From Blattabacterium cuenoti BPAA (GTDB taxonomy: Bacteria > Bacteroidota > Bacteroidia > Flavobacteriales > Blattabacteriaceae), in assembly GCF_000348805.1 (NCBI RefSeq), contig NC_020510.1, positions 186,001 through 250,000 of the forward strand: a DNA stretch of 64,000 nucleotides. The letters are read 5' to 3'. The number at the start of each line of letters is the position of its first letter. Positions within the stretch are counted from its first letter, which is position 1. Shown here piece after piece: positions 8,464 through 16,737 of this stretch. Made by a program: the position numbers and the translations under genes. The notes under the pieces are model-generated. The model was not told the DNA's origin. It did not search any database and saw nothing but the letters and a program-made list of their open reading frames with translations.

Positions 8464-9210
8464 TTATGATGATAAAAATAAGTAAAAGACTGATGCCATG
8501 ATACATCCAACTATAGGTCCAAGTATTGGAATCAAAGCATAATTCCAATGATTTTTCTCCTTTCCCGGAATAGGAATGATAGAATATATGATTCTTGGTC
8601 CTAAGTCACGAGCAGGATTTAAAGCCGCACCTGTAGCTCCTCCTAAGGATAAAACAATTCCTAAGACAATTAAAGCAGAAGGAAGAGCCCCTAACGATCC
8701 CAAACCTATAGGATATTTATTTTCTTTAAAAAAAAGAGTTCCTTCTGTAGAAAGATATAAAGAAATAAATATGAAAACAAAAGTAGCTAATACTTCACTT
8801 AAAAAATTTGAAAATAAATTTTTTATAGCAGGAAAAGTCACAAAAACAGATAATTTTTCTTGTTTTTCTTGAGTTTCAAAAAAATGATCTTTGTATAAAA
8901 ACCATACAAATAGAGATCCTAACATAGCTCCAATGAATTGAGAAAAGATATAAAAGGGAACCATTTTCCAACTAAATTTTCCAATAATGGCAAAACTTAT
9001 TGTCACACATGGATTTAAATGGGCTCCACTATAAGGTGCAGAAACTATTATTCCCATAAAAACAGCCAATGCCCATCCTATAGTAATAGTTAACCATTCT
9101 CCATTTTTGCTATGACCTTTAGTTTTTGATAAAATAACATTTGCCACTACCCCATTTCCTAAAAATATTAAAATCATTGTTCCTATGATTTCTGCATATA
9201 TTTTTGTCAT
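8464..9210 (-). CDS. glpF: Glycerol facilitator (aquaglyceroporin, MIP family)
   Basis: This 248-residue inner-membrane channel has six predicted helices and two half-helix loops. The second loop reads NPARDLGPR (198-206); the Asp after Arg is characteristic of glycerol facilitators rather than water-only aquaporins. The first loop reads NPC (66-68) instead of the usual NPA, a conservative but uncommon change at the channel constriction. It lies one base after glpK and 27 bases before thrS, in the order glpD-glpK-glpF. Passive glycerol uptake is trapped by GlpK phosphorylation. Confidence 0.95.
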   Translation of the reverse strand: MTKIYAEIIGTMILIFLGNGVVANVILSKTKGHSKNGEWLTITIGWALAVFMGIIVSAPYSGAHLNPCVTISFAIIGKFSWKMVPFYIFSQFIGAMLGSLFVWFLYKDHFFETQEKQEKLSVFVTFPAIKNLFSNFLSEVLATFVFIFISLYLSTEGTLFFKENKYPIGLGSLGALPSALIVLGIVLSLGGATGAALNPARDLGPRIIYSIIPIPGKEKNHWNYALIPILGPIVGCIMASVFYLFLSS

Positions 9211-9211
9211 T

Positions 9212-10720
9212 TTATTTATATTTTATTTGACTGGACCAAGAACGAGTTGTTTTGATCGCTCTTTTCCAACCTTGAATTCTTTCCAATCTACTAGACATTC
9301 CTTTTGGTTCAAAAATTTGTTCCAATTTCCATTTATCTTGAATCTCTTCAAGACTACTCCAATAATTTACAGCTAATCCCGCTAAATAAGCAGCTCCAGC
9401 TGCTGTAAGCTCAGAAATTTTAGATTTAACAACTTTTACATTTAAAATATCAGATTGAAATTGCATTAATAATTTATTTACTGTAGCACCTCCATCTACA
9501 CGAAGTTCTTTTATAGAAATACCAGAATCCGCTTCCATAGCTTTCAATACGTCCATATTCTGAAAAGCAATACTTTCTAATGCAGCTCGAACAAAATGGG
9601 CGGAAGAAGTTCCTCTTGTGATTCCCACAATGGTTCCTCTTGCTTTTTGATCCCAATAAGGAGCCCCTAAACCAGAAAAAGCTGGAACCATATACAAACC
9701 TTCTGTATTTTCCACAGAAGAAGCTAATATTTCCGCTTCACTGGAAGACATCAGTAGACCTAACCCATCTCTAAGCCATTGAACCACAGCTCCTGCAATA
9801 AAAACACTTCCTTCCAATGCATATTGAACTTGATTTTGGATTTTCCAAGCTACAGTAGTAATTAAATTGTTTTGAGAAAAAACCGGATTATCTCCTACAT
9901 TCATTAACATAAAACATCCCGTTCCATAAGTATTTTTTACCATACCAATTTTTGTACACATTTGACCAAAAAGAGCGGCTTGTTGATCTCCTGCAATTCC
10001 AGATATAGGAATCTTATGTGATAGAATATGTCCTGTTGTATAACCAAAAATTTCACTAGATGATTTTACTTCTGGAAGCATGGTGTTTGGAATATTAAAT
10101 AAATCTACTAATTCTTGATCCCAATTTAGGGTATGAATATTAAATAACATGGTACGAGAAGCATTAGTGACATCTGTGACATGAATTCTTTTTCCGGTTA
10201 AGTTCCATATTAACCATGAATCTATAGTTCCAAATGCTAAAGATCCAGAATGAGCTTTCTTTTTCGCTCCAGGAACATTTTCCAATATCCACTTAATTTT
10301 CGTAGCAGAAAAATAAGGATCAATAATCAATCCTGTTTTTTTTCGAATCATTTCAGTTAATCCTTCTTTTTTAATTTGATCACAATATTTAAATGTTCGT
10401 CTATCTTGCCATACTATAGCATTAAAAATAGGTTCGCCCGTCTTTTTATCCCATACTACAGTGGTTTCTCTTTGATTAGTAATTCCAATTGATATTATAT
10501 TTTCTCCTTCTAAATTTGCCTTTAAAATAGCTTCTAAAGCTACTGAAGCTTGTGTTGACCATATTTCTTCTGCATTGTGTTCCACCCATCCAGGATGAGG
10601 ATATATTTGTGTAAATTCTCTTTGAGCTACAGAAATAATATTTCCAACTTGATCAAAAATAATAGCTCTAGAACTCGTTGTTCCCTGATCTAATGATAGT
10701 ACATATTTTTTCATAAACAT
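9212..10720 (-). CDS. glpK: Glycerol kinase
   Basis: GlpK phosphorylates glycerol to sn-glycerol 3-phosphate with ATP. The 502-residue FGGY-family protein shows the phosphate-binding N-terminus [26 protein letters not shown], the [13 protein letters not shown] segment, and the C-terminal adenosine site [16 protein letters not shown]. Length is normal and no catalytic motif is broken. Two in-frame ATGs exist (10720 and 10714); the second gives the family-like [11 protein letters not shown] start and may be the true one. It lies between glpD (about 18 bases upstream) and glpF (one base downstream). Confidence 0.97.
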   Translation of the reverse strand: MFMKKYVLSLDQGTTSSRAIIFDQVGNIISVAQREFTQIYPHPGWVEHNAEEIWSTQASVALEAILKANLEGENIISIGITNQRETTVVWDKKTGEPIFNAIVWQDRRTFKYCDQIKKEGLTEMIRKKTGLIIDPYFSATKIKWILENVPGAKKKAHSGSLAFGTIDSWLIWNLTGKRIHVTDVTNASRTMLFNIHTLNWDQELVDLFNIPNTMLPEVKSSSEIFGYTTGHILSHKIPISGIAGDQQAALFGQMCTKIGMVKNTYGTGCFMLMNVGDNPVFSQNNLITTVAWKIQNQVQYALEGSVFIAGAVVQWLRDGLGLLMSSSEAEILASSVENTEGLYMVPAFSGLGAPYWDQKARGTIVGITRGTSSAHFVRAALESIAFQNMDVLKAMEADSGISIKELRVDGGATVNKLLMQFQSDILNVKVVKSKISELTAAGAAYLAGLAVNYWSSLEEIQDKWKLEQIFEPKGMSSRLERIQGWKRAIKTTRSWSSQIKYK

Positions 10721-10738
10721 ATAATAACTTTTCTACTA

Positions 10739-12337
10739 TCAAACTGATGGATAATAGTATCGCATAGCTAGCTCCTTGAAAGACTCTACTTGTGATTTTT
10801 CCCATTTTTCATCTCTAGAAAGTTCTTGAGCCATTAATGATGCTACTTTAGGTGCTATATCTATTGCTTTTTTAGCATTTAAAAATAATAAACGGAACCT
10901 TCTTGCTAAAACATCTTCAATGGTTCTCGCCATTTCATAACGAACCATCCAAATGACTTCTGCTTCGGTATAAGAAGAAGAATTTTTGGAAACTAAGGAT
11001 GCCCCCAATAATGGATCTTTATCAATTAATTTTTTTATATGATATTCATCTTCTCCATATTTATTCCAATGAGAATTCTGACTTTTATATGAAAAATCAG
11101 ATCCATAAATTTTAAGATTTTTTGTTACAGAAGGTATTTTATTAAATTTACCTATTTCAATAGCTTTATTAACAGTATCTTCTGCCATTTTTCTATATGT
11201 AGTCCATTTTCCTCCTATAATACTAATTAGTCCAGAAGAGCTTATCATAAGTTTATGAGATCTAGAAATATCCTTAGTTTTAGTAGAAAAATAAGAATTA
11301 TTAGAAACAAAAAGAGGACGTAATCCAGAGAATGCACTTAATATATCACTTTTTTTTGTATGAAATACAAAATATTTGTTAAAAGTTTGTAATATAAAAT
11401 CAATCTCTTCCTCTAAAGGAATCGGTTCAAGAACACTTTTTTCTAAAAAAGTATCTGTAGTTCCTACTAAAACATGATCGTGCCATGGAACACAAAATAA
11501 AATTCTTCCATCCTGAGTTTTTGGAATAACTATAGCATTTGAACTACTGAAAAAAGATTTATCTAATACAATATGTGTACCTTGACTTGGTTTGATAAAA
11601 ATTGGACATGCAGATTCATCCATTTTTGAAATAGAATCAGAAAATACTCCAGTAGCGTTGATAACTATTTTTGAAGAAATAGAATATTTTTTTTGAGTTT
11701 CAAGATCACAGGCTACAACTCCAGAAATTTTATTCCCTACTTTTTTTAGTAAATTTTCGACTTGAAAATAATTTAATAATATTCCACCCTTTTGAACACA
11801 AGTTTGTGCTAAATTTATAGCTAAACGTGCGTCATCAAACTGCCCATCATAATATAAAATACCTCCTTTTAACTCTTTACTTTTAATTTCTGGAAAATTT
11901 CTAACAATTTCATCCTTGGATAAAAATCTGGATTTTCCAAAACTTAAAGAACCAGAAAGCCATTCGTACAATTTTAATCCAGTCCAGTACAAAATCCCCA
12001 TTTTCCAATTGAAAACTGGAATGATAAATTTTTGTTTTTTTACTAAATGAGGAGCATTTTTTAATAAAAAACCTCTTTCTTGCAATGCCTCATAAACTAA
12101 TCTTATATTTCCTTGAGCTAAATATCGTACTCCTCCATGAACTAATTTCGTACTTCGACTAGAAGTGGCTTTAGAAAAATCAGATTGTTCTAATAGAAGA
12201 GTCTTATATCCTCTGGAAGAAGAATCTAAAGCGATTCCTAATCCTGTAGCTCCTCCTCCAATTATGATAACATCCCAAATATTTACATTTTCTAAAATAG
12301 TCAAAAACCTATCTCTATTTAAAAAATTTTTCATCAT
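10739..12337 (-). CDS. glpD: Aerobic glycerol-3-phosphate dehydrogenase (FAD, quinone-linked)
   Basis: GlpD oxidises glycerol 3-phosphate to dihydroxyacetone phosphate at the membrane and passes electrons to quinone. The 532-residue protein begins its FAD Rossmann fold with DVIIIGGGATGLGIALDSSSRG (GGGATGLG at 27-34), followed by the TSSRSTKLVHGGVRYL signature. It keeps the C-terminal helical cap. It is the first gene of glpD-glpK-glpF, and the 111-base gap after ffh should hold its promoter, although no clear TAnnTTTG box was found. Its electrons can be used by the cbb3 oxidase encoded at 55360-58654. Confidence 0.95.
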   Translation of the reverse strand: MMKNFLNRDRFLTILENVNIWDVIIIGGGATGLGIALDSSSRGYKTLLLEQSDFSKATSSRSTKLVHGGVRYLAQGNIRLVYEALQERGFLLKNAPHLVKKQKFIIPVFNWKMGILYWTGLKLYEWLSGSLSFGKSRFLSKDEIVRNFPEIKSKELKGGILYYDGQFDDARLAINLAQTCVQKGGILLNYFQVENLLKKVGNKISGVVACDLETQKKYSISSKIVINATGVFSDSISKMDESACPIFIKPSQGTHIVLDKSFFSSSNAIVIPKTQDGRILFCVPWHDHVLVGTTDTFLEKSVLEPIPLEEEIDFILQTFNKYFVFHTKKSDILSAFSGLRPLFVSNNSYFSTKTKDISRSHKLMISSSGLISIIGGKWTTYRKMAEDTVNKAIEIGKFNKIPSVTKNLKIYGSDFSYKSQNSHWNKYGEDEYHIKKLIDKDPLLGASLVSKNSSSYTEAEVIWMVRYEMARTIEDVLARRFRLLFLNAKKAIDIAPKVASLMAQELSRDEKWEKSQVESFKELAMRYYYPSV

Positions 12338-12448
12338 TTTTTACTCATATAAAATTTTCAACGAAAAATCCTACATTATTGGGTTTTTTTTAAATATTAA
12401 ATGAACAAAATTAAAAATATTTTCAATAACAGAAAATGATAATTAGAA

Positions 12449-13798
12449 TTATGCATTATTTTCTTTTTTAATCATTTGATAGATAAAATTTTTTATAGTC
12501 TCTTTTCCTGAATGAGCATGAATTTTTTTCATAATTTGATTCATATCATAAAATTGTTTCATAAAAAGATCTATATGACTCAATGTGATACCTGATCCTT
12601 TAGAGATTCTTTTCTTTCTTCTCACATCAAGAAGTATTTTAGGATTATTTCTTTCATAAGGAGTCATAGAATGAATAATGGCTTCTATTTTTTTAAAAGA
12701 ATTTTTTTGATTTCCATCAAAAGAAAAATACTTATTGATTCCAGGAATCATTGAAATAATATTTTTGATATTTCCTATTTTTTTTATTTGTTGAATTTGA
12801 TCTAATAAATCATTAAAATTAAAACGATTTTTTGAAATTTTTTGATAAATTTTTTTAGTTTTTGTTTCATCAAATTGTTCTTGTACTTTTTCAACTAAGG
12901 AAACTATATCACCCATACCTAATATTCTATTAGCTATTCTTTCTGGATAAAAAACTTCCAAATCTTCTATTTTTTCTCCATTACTAATAAATTTTATGGG
13001 TTTTTTGATTACACTAGATATGGTTATTGCAACCCCACCTCGACAATCTCCATCTAATTTTGTTATCACAATACCATCAAAATTCAATACTTTTGAAAAA
13101 GATTGAGCCGTATTTATAGCATCTTGTCCTGTCATGGCATCAACAACGAATAAAACTTCATCTGGATTAGAATATTGATTTATTTTTTGAATTTCTTTCA
13201 TCATGATTCGATCGATAGCTAATCTACCAGCTGTATCAATAATGATTACATTTTTCTTTTTTTTGAAAGCATAAAGAATGGATTGATCTACAATTTCTAT
13301 AACATTTTTACTTTTTTCTAAAGAAAAAACAGGAATATTTACTTTTTTTGCAATCAATTTCAGTTGATCTACAGCTGCAGGACGATGAATGTCTACAGAA
13401 ACCAGTAAAGGAGATTTATTTTTTTTCATCAAAAAAAAAGCAAGTTTAGAGGAAAAAGAAGTTTTTCCACTTCCCTGTAATCCACAGATTAAAATAATAG
13501 AAGGATTTTTAGAAAGATTTATTTCTATATTTTTTTCTCCCATAAGAAAAACTAATTCATCATATACTATTTTTGTAATTAATTGCTTTGGATTTAAAGA
13601 AGTCAATACTTTTTTTCCAATAGATGTTTCTTGAACTTTTTGAATAAAGTTCCTAACTATTTTATGATTCACATCTGCATCAATTAATGCTCGTCCAATT
13701 TCTTTTAGAGAAGATGCTATATTAATTTCTGTAATTGTATTGTGTCCCTTCAAAATATGAAGAGCTTTAGAAATTTTATTTTGTAAATGTTCAAACAT
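12449..13798 (-). CDS. ffh: Signal recognition particle protein Ffh (SRP54)
   Basis: Ffh binds 4.5S RNA and signal peptides and delivers ribosomes to FtsY at the inner membrane. The 449-residue protein has the N-domain helices, the GTPase P-loop GLQGSGKT (106-113), DTAGR and TKLDG guanine motif, then the M domain with the RNA-binding KRISKGSG stretch. No 4.5S RNA gene was recognised in this window. It lies 20 bases after argS on the same strand. Confidence 0.96.
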   Translation of the reverse strand: MFEHLQNKISKALHILKGHNTITEINIASSLKEIGRALIDADVNHKIVRNFIQKVQETSIGKKVLTSLNPKQLITKIVYDELVFLMGEKNIEINLSKNPSIILICGLQGSGKTSFSSKLAFFLMKKNKSPLLVSVDIHRPAAVDQLKLIAKKVNIPVFSLEKSKNVIEIVDQSILYAFKKKKNVIIIDTAGRLAIDRIMMKEIQKINQYSNPDEVLFVVDAMTGQDAINTAQSFSKVLNFDGIVITKLDGDCRGGVAITISSVIKKPIKFISNGEKIEDLEVFYPERIANRILGMGDIVSLVEKVQEQFDETKTKKIYQKISKNRFNFNDLLDQIQQIKKIGNIKNIISMIPGINKYFSFDGNQKNSFKKIEAIIHSMTPYERNNPKILLDVRRKKRISKGSGITLSHIDLFMKQFYDMNQIMKKIHAHSGKETIKNFIYQMIKKENNA

Positions 13799-13818
13799 AA
13801 GTTAAGTATACATTTTTT

Positions 13819-15573
13819 TTACATACGATCAAGCATCTTAATGCCCAATAAATTCATACCAGATTTTAAAACATTTCCTGTGACATGAATAATATTCATG
13901 CAAATATTACTGTGAATTATGTTTATAGGATCTATTAATTTTTTATTTTGATAAAGGTGATTAAAAGTTTTAGATACTTCGTACATATAATTAGCTATTA
14001 AAGAAGGATTTAAATGTTTTGCTGATTTCTTTAAAATCAATGGATATTTTTGAAGAATTTTGATCATATTTTTTTCATGTGTATCAAATTTTATATTTGA
14101 CCAATAATAATTAAGTAATGAACATAAATTAAAAAAATTTTGTTCCAAAGAACGAATTCTAGAATAAGTATATTGAATATATGTTCCTGTTTTTCCTTTA
14201 AAATCTATAGATTTTTCAGGATGAAAAATTATTTTTTTTCTTGGATCTATTTTAAGAAAATAATATTTCAAAGCTCCTAATCCTATTATTTCAGAAGATT
14301 GTTTTCTTTCTTTTTTTTTTTTTAATTTTTTCTTTGCAAGAGATGACATTTTTAAGATAATGCTATCAGCGTCTATAACATTTCCCTCTCTAGATTTCAT
14401 CCTTCCACTTGGTAAATATACCATTTCATAAGATAAATGGGATAATTTATTTACCCATATATATCCTAACCGTTTTAATACATTAAAAAGAACTTGAAAA
14501 TGATAATCTTGTTCTTTTCCTACAATGTATATGATTTGATCAACATTATATTTTTTAAAACGTTTTACGGCTGTTCCAATATCCTGAGTAATGTATACAG
14601 AAGTTTGATCCGATCGTAATAAAAGTTTTTGATCAAAACCTTCTTTGATTAAATCAATCCAAATGGATCCATCTTTTTTTTGAAAAAAAATACCTTTTTT
14701 AAGACCTTTTTTTACAATTTTTTTTCCAATTTCATAAATATCACTCTCATACTCTATTTTATCGAAACTAATTCCCAATTTTTTATAAGTTTCTTCAAAT
14801 CCATTATAAACCCATTGATTCATTTTTTTCCAAGTATTTCGAATAACAGGATCTCCTAATTCCCATTTTTTCAATAATACTCTAGCTTGATTCAGAATTG
14901 AATCTCTAATAGATCTATCATTTTTTTCAGATAATTCTTGAGTTTCTTTTCTATAAATCTTATCAAATAAACTATAATATTTTCCTACAAAATGATCTCC
15001 TTTGATTTTAACCCTATCAGGAGTTTCTCCTTTTCCAAACCTTTTCCAAGCTATCATAGATTTACATATATGTATTCCTCTATCATTAATCATTTGAATT
15101 CTTATTATTTCATGACCAATCATTTTTAATATTTCAGCTATAGATGCTCCAATGAGACTATTTCTAATATGTCCTAAATGGAGGGGTTTATTGGTGTTAG
15201 GAGAGGAATATTCGATCATGATTTTTTTAGAAGGATATTTCAAATCATAAAAACTCGTATTTAACATTTTTTTCAGAAGATGAATATAATAATCATCTTT
15301 AAAAATAAAGTTTAAAAAACCTTTAATAATAGAAAACTGAATTAGTCCTTTTAATTGATATTGCACATAATCTCCTATGTCTTTTCCTATTTTTTCTACA
15401 GGTTTTTTGAATTTTTTAGATAAAGGAAATAAAATTAAAGTCATATCCCCTGGATATTCCTTTTTAGTATATTGAAAATCCAATTCAGGACAAGATTCTA
15501 GTTTATATAAAACAGATATGGATTTTCTTACTATTTCTTCTATAGATTGAAAATGATCATTCATAGATAACAT
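13819..15573 (-). CDS. argS: Arginyl-tRNA synthetase
   Basis: The 584-residue class Ia synthetase charges tRNA(Arg). It shows the N-terminal additional domain, then SSPNTNKPLHLGHIRNSL with the HIGH variant HLGH at 132-135, and a C-terminal DALR anticodon-binding region with the conserved GTYIQYTYSR segment. The KMSKS loop is represented by SGRMKSREGN, a normal feature of ArgRS, which often lacks a canonical KMSKS. The start used here is 15573; a second Met three codons later (MNDHFQS) is possible. It lies 15 bases after ilvE. Confidence 0.95.
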   Translation of the reverse strand: MLSMNDHFQSIEEIVRKSISVLYKLESCPELDFQYTKKEYPGDMTLILFPLSKKFKKPVEKIGKDIGDYVQYQLKGLIQFSIIKGFLNFIFKDDYYIHLLKKMLNTSFYDLKYPSKKIMIEYSSPNTNKPLHLGHIRNSLIGASIAEILKMIGHEIIRIQMINDRGIHICKSMIAWKRFGKGETPDRVKIKGDHFVGKYYSLFDKIYRKETQELSEKNDRSIRDSILNQARVLLKKWELGDPVIRNTWKKMNQWVYNGFEETYKKLGISFDKIEYESDIYEIGKKIVKKGLKKGIFFQKKDGSIWIDLIKEGFDQKLLLRSDQTSVYITQDIGTAVKRFKKYNVDQIIYIVGKEQDYHFQVLFNVLKRLGYIWVNKLSHLSYEMVYLPSGRMKSREGNVIDADSIILKMSSLAKKKLKKKKERKQSSEIIGLGALKYYFLKIDPRKKIIFHPEKSIDFKGKTGTYIQYTYSRIRSLEQNFFNLCSLLNYYWSNIKFDTHEKNMIKILQKYPLILKKSAKHLNPSLIANYMYEVSKTFNHLYQNKKLIDPINIIHSNICMNIIHVTGNVLKSGMNLLGIKMLDRM

Positions 15574-15588
15574 ACATAGAATAATTTT

Positions 15589-16650
15589 TTAAAAATATCT
15601 TTTTAATGGAACTCTCCATCCAAAAGGATCTTCGGATCGATTGTGTTGTATATCTAATAATCTTTTTTTGAAATAAAGAGATATTCTTTTTTTTTCTGCA
15701 AGATTCGGTAAATCAAAATCGTTTCCTTTATAGCTAATTGTTTTAAAATAATTTATAACGGCTGCCGTACCACAACCAAAAGCTTCTTTCAATTTTCCGG
15801 TTTGTAATCCTTCTATAATTTCCGAAACGCTTACATTTCGTCTTTCTACAAAAAAACCTTCTTTTTCAGCTAAAGAAAGGATACTTTTGCAGGTAATTCC
15901 ACTTAATATATTATCATTAAATTTTGGAGTGATAAGTTTATTTTTTAAATAGAAAAATACATTCATAGTCCCAGATTCTTCTATCATGGTATGAGTAGAA
16001 GAATCTGTCCACAATATTTGATCAAATCCTTTTTCATTAGCTAATCGAGTAGGATAAAAAGAAGAGGCATAATTTCCAGCAGCTTTAGTAAATCCAACTC
16101 CTCCTGGTGCAGAACGGCTATATTTTTCTTCTATTTTAATTTTTAATGGATATTTATAATAGGTATCTGTAGGAGTAGATATAATCATAAACATATAATC
16201 TTTAGAAGGGTTTGCTGACAAAACTCCATTAGTTGCAATTAGAAAAGGACGAATATACAAAGATTGTCCATAATTTTTCGGAATCCAATCTCTATCTATA
16301 TTTATTAATTGTTTTAATCCATTCATAAAAATATTTTCTGGTATAGACGGCATTTCCAAACGTACCGCAGATCTATTTATTCTCTTGAAGTTTTCTTCTG
16401 GACGAAATAAAAAAACTTCTTCGTTTTGGTCTTTGTAAGCTTTCATCCCTTCAAAAACAGCTTGACCATAATGAAAAACAAGAGATGTAGGAGAAAACAT
16501 TATATTTCCAAAAGGTTTAATGATAGAATTTTTCCATTTTCCATTCTTGAATTCAGAACAAAACATATGATCCGAATATTGATTTCCAAAGTCAATATTG
16601 TTAAAATCCATTTTTTTAATTCTAGAATGTAAGGTTTTTTCTATTTTCAT
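15589..16650 (-). CDS. ilvE: Branched-chain amino acid aminotransferase
   Basis: This 353-residue PLP enzyme (fold type IV, group II) interconverts Leu/Ile/Val and their 2-oxo acids using glutamate. It has YGQAVFEGMKAY near residue 61, the PLP lysine in GFTKAAGNYA (Lys189), and the conserved TMIEESGTMN and ILSGITCKSIL blocks. It lies 87 bases downstream of the fused E1 gene, which handles the same kind of 2-oxo acids, so the two may be functionally linked. A TACATTTG promoter box (16679-16686) suggests its own transcription start. Confidence 0.94.
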   Translation of the reverse strand: MKIEKTLHSRIKKMDFNNIDFGNQYSDHMFCSEFKNGKWKNSIIKPFGNIMFSPTSLVFHYGQAVFEGMKAYKDQNEEVFLFRPEENFKRINRSAVRLEMPSIPENIFMNGLKQLINIDRDWIPKNYGQSLYIRPFLIATNGVLSANPSKDYMFMIISTPTDTYYKYPLKIKIEEKYSRSAPGGVGFTKAAGNYASSFYPTRLANEKGFDQILWTDSSTHTMIEESGTMNVFFYLKNKLITPKFNDNILSGITCKSILSLAEKEGFFVERRNVSVSEIIEGLQTGKLKEAFGCGTAAVINYFKTISYKGNDFDLPNLAEKKRISLYFKKRLLDIQHNRSEDPFGWRVPLKRYF

Positions 16651-16678
16651 AAAATGAAAAAATATTAGTACATTGAAA

Positions 16679-16686
16679 CAAATGTA
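16679..16686 (-). promoter_or_regulatory. Candidate TACATTTG -7 box for ilvE
   Basis: The minus strand reads TACATTTG, matching TAnnTTTG, 28 bases upstream of the ilvE ATG. No matching -33 TTG was found at the expected distance, so this is a half-site call. Confidence 0.3.
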
Positions 16687-16737
16687 ATAATAAATATTTT
16701 TTTTATTTTGAAAAAATTTAATAAAATCCTTTATTTT

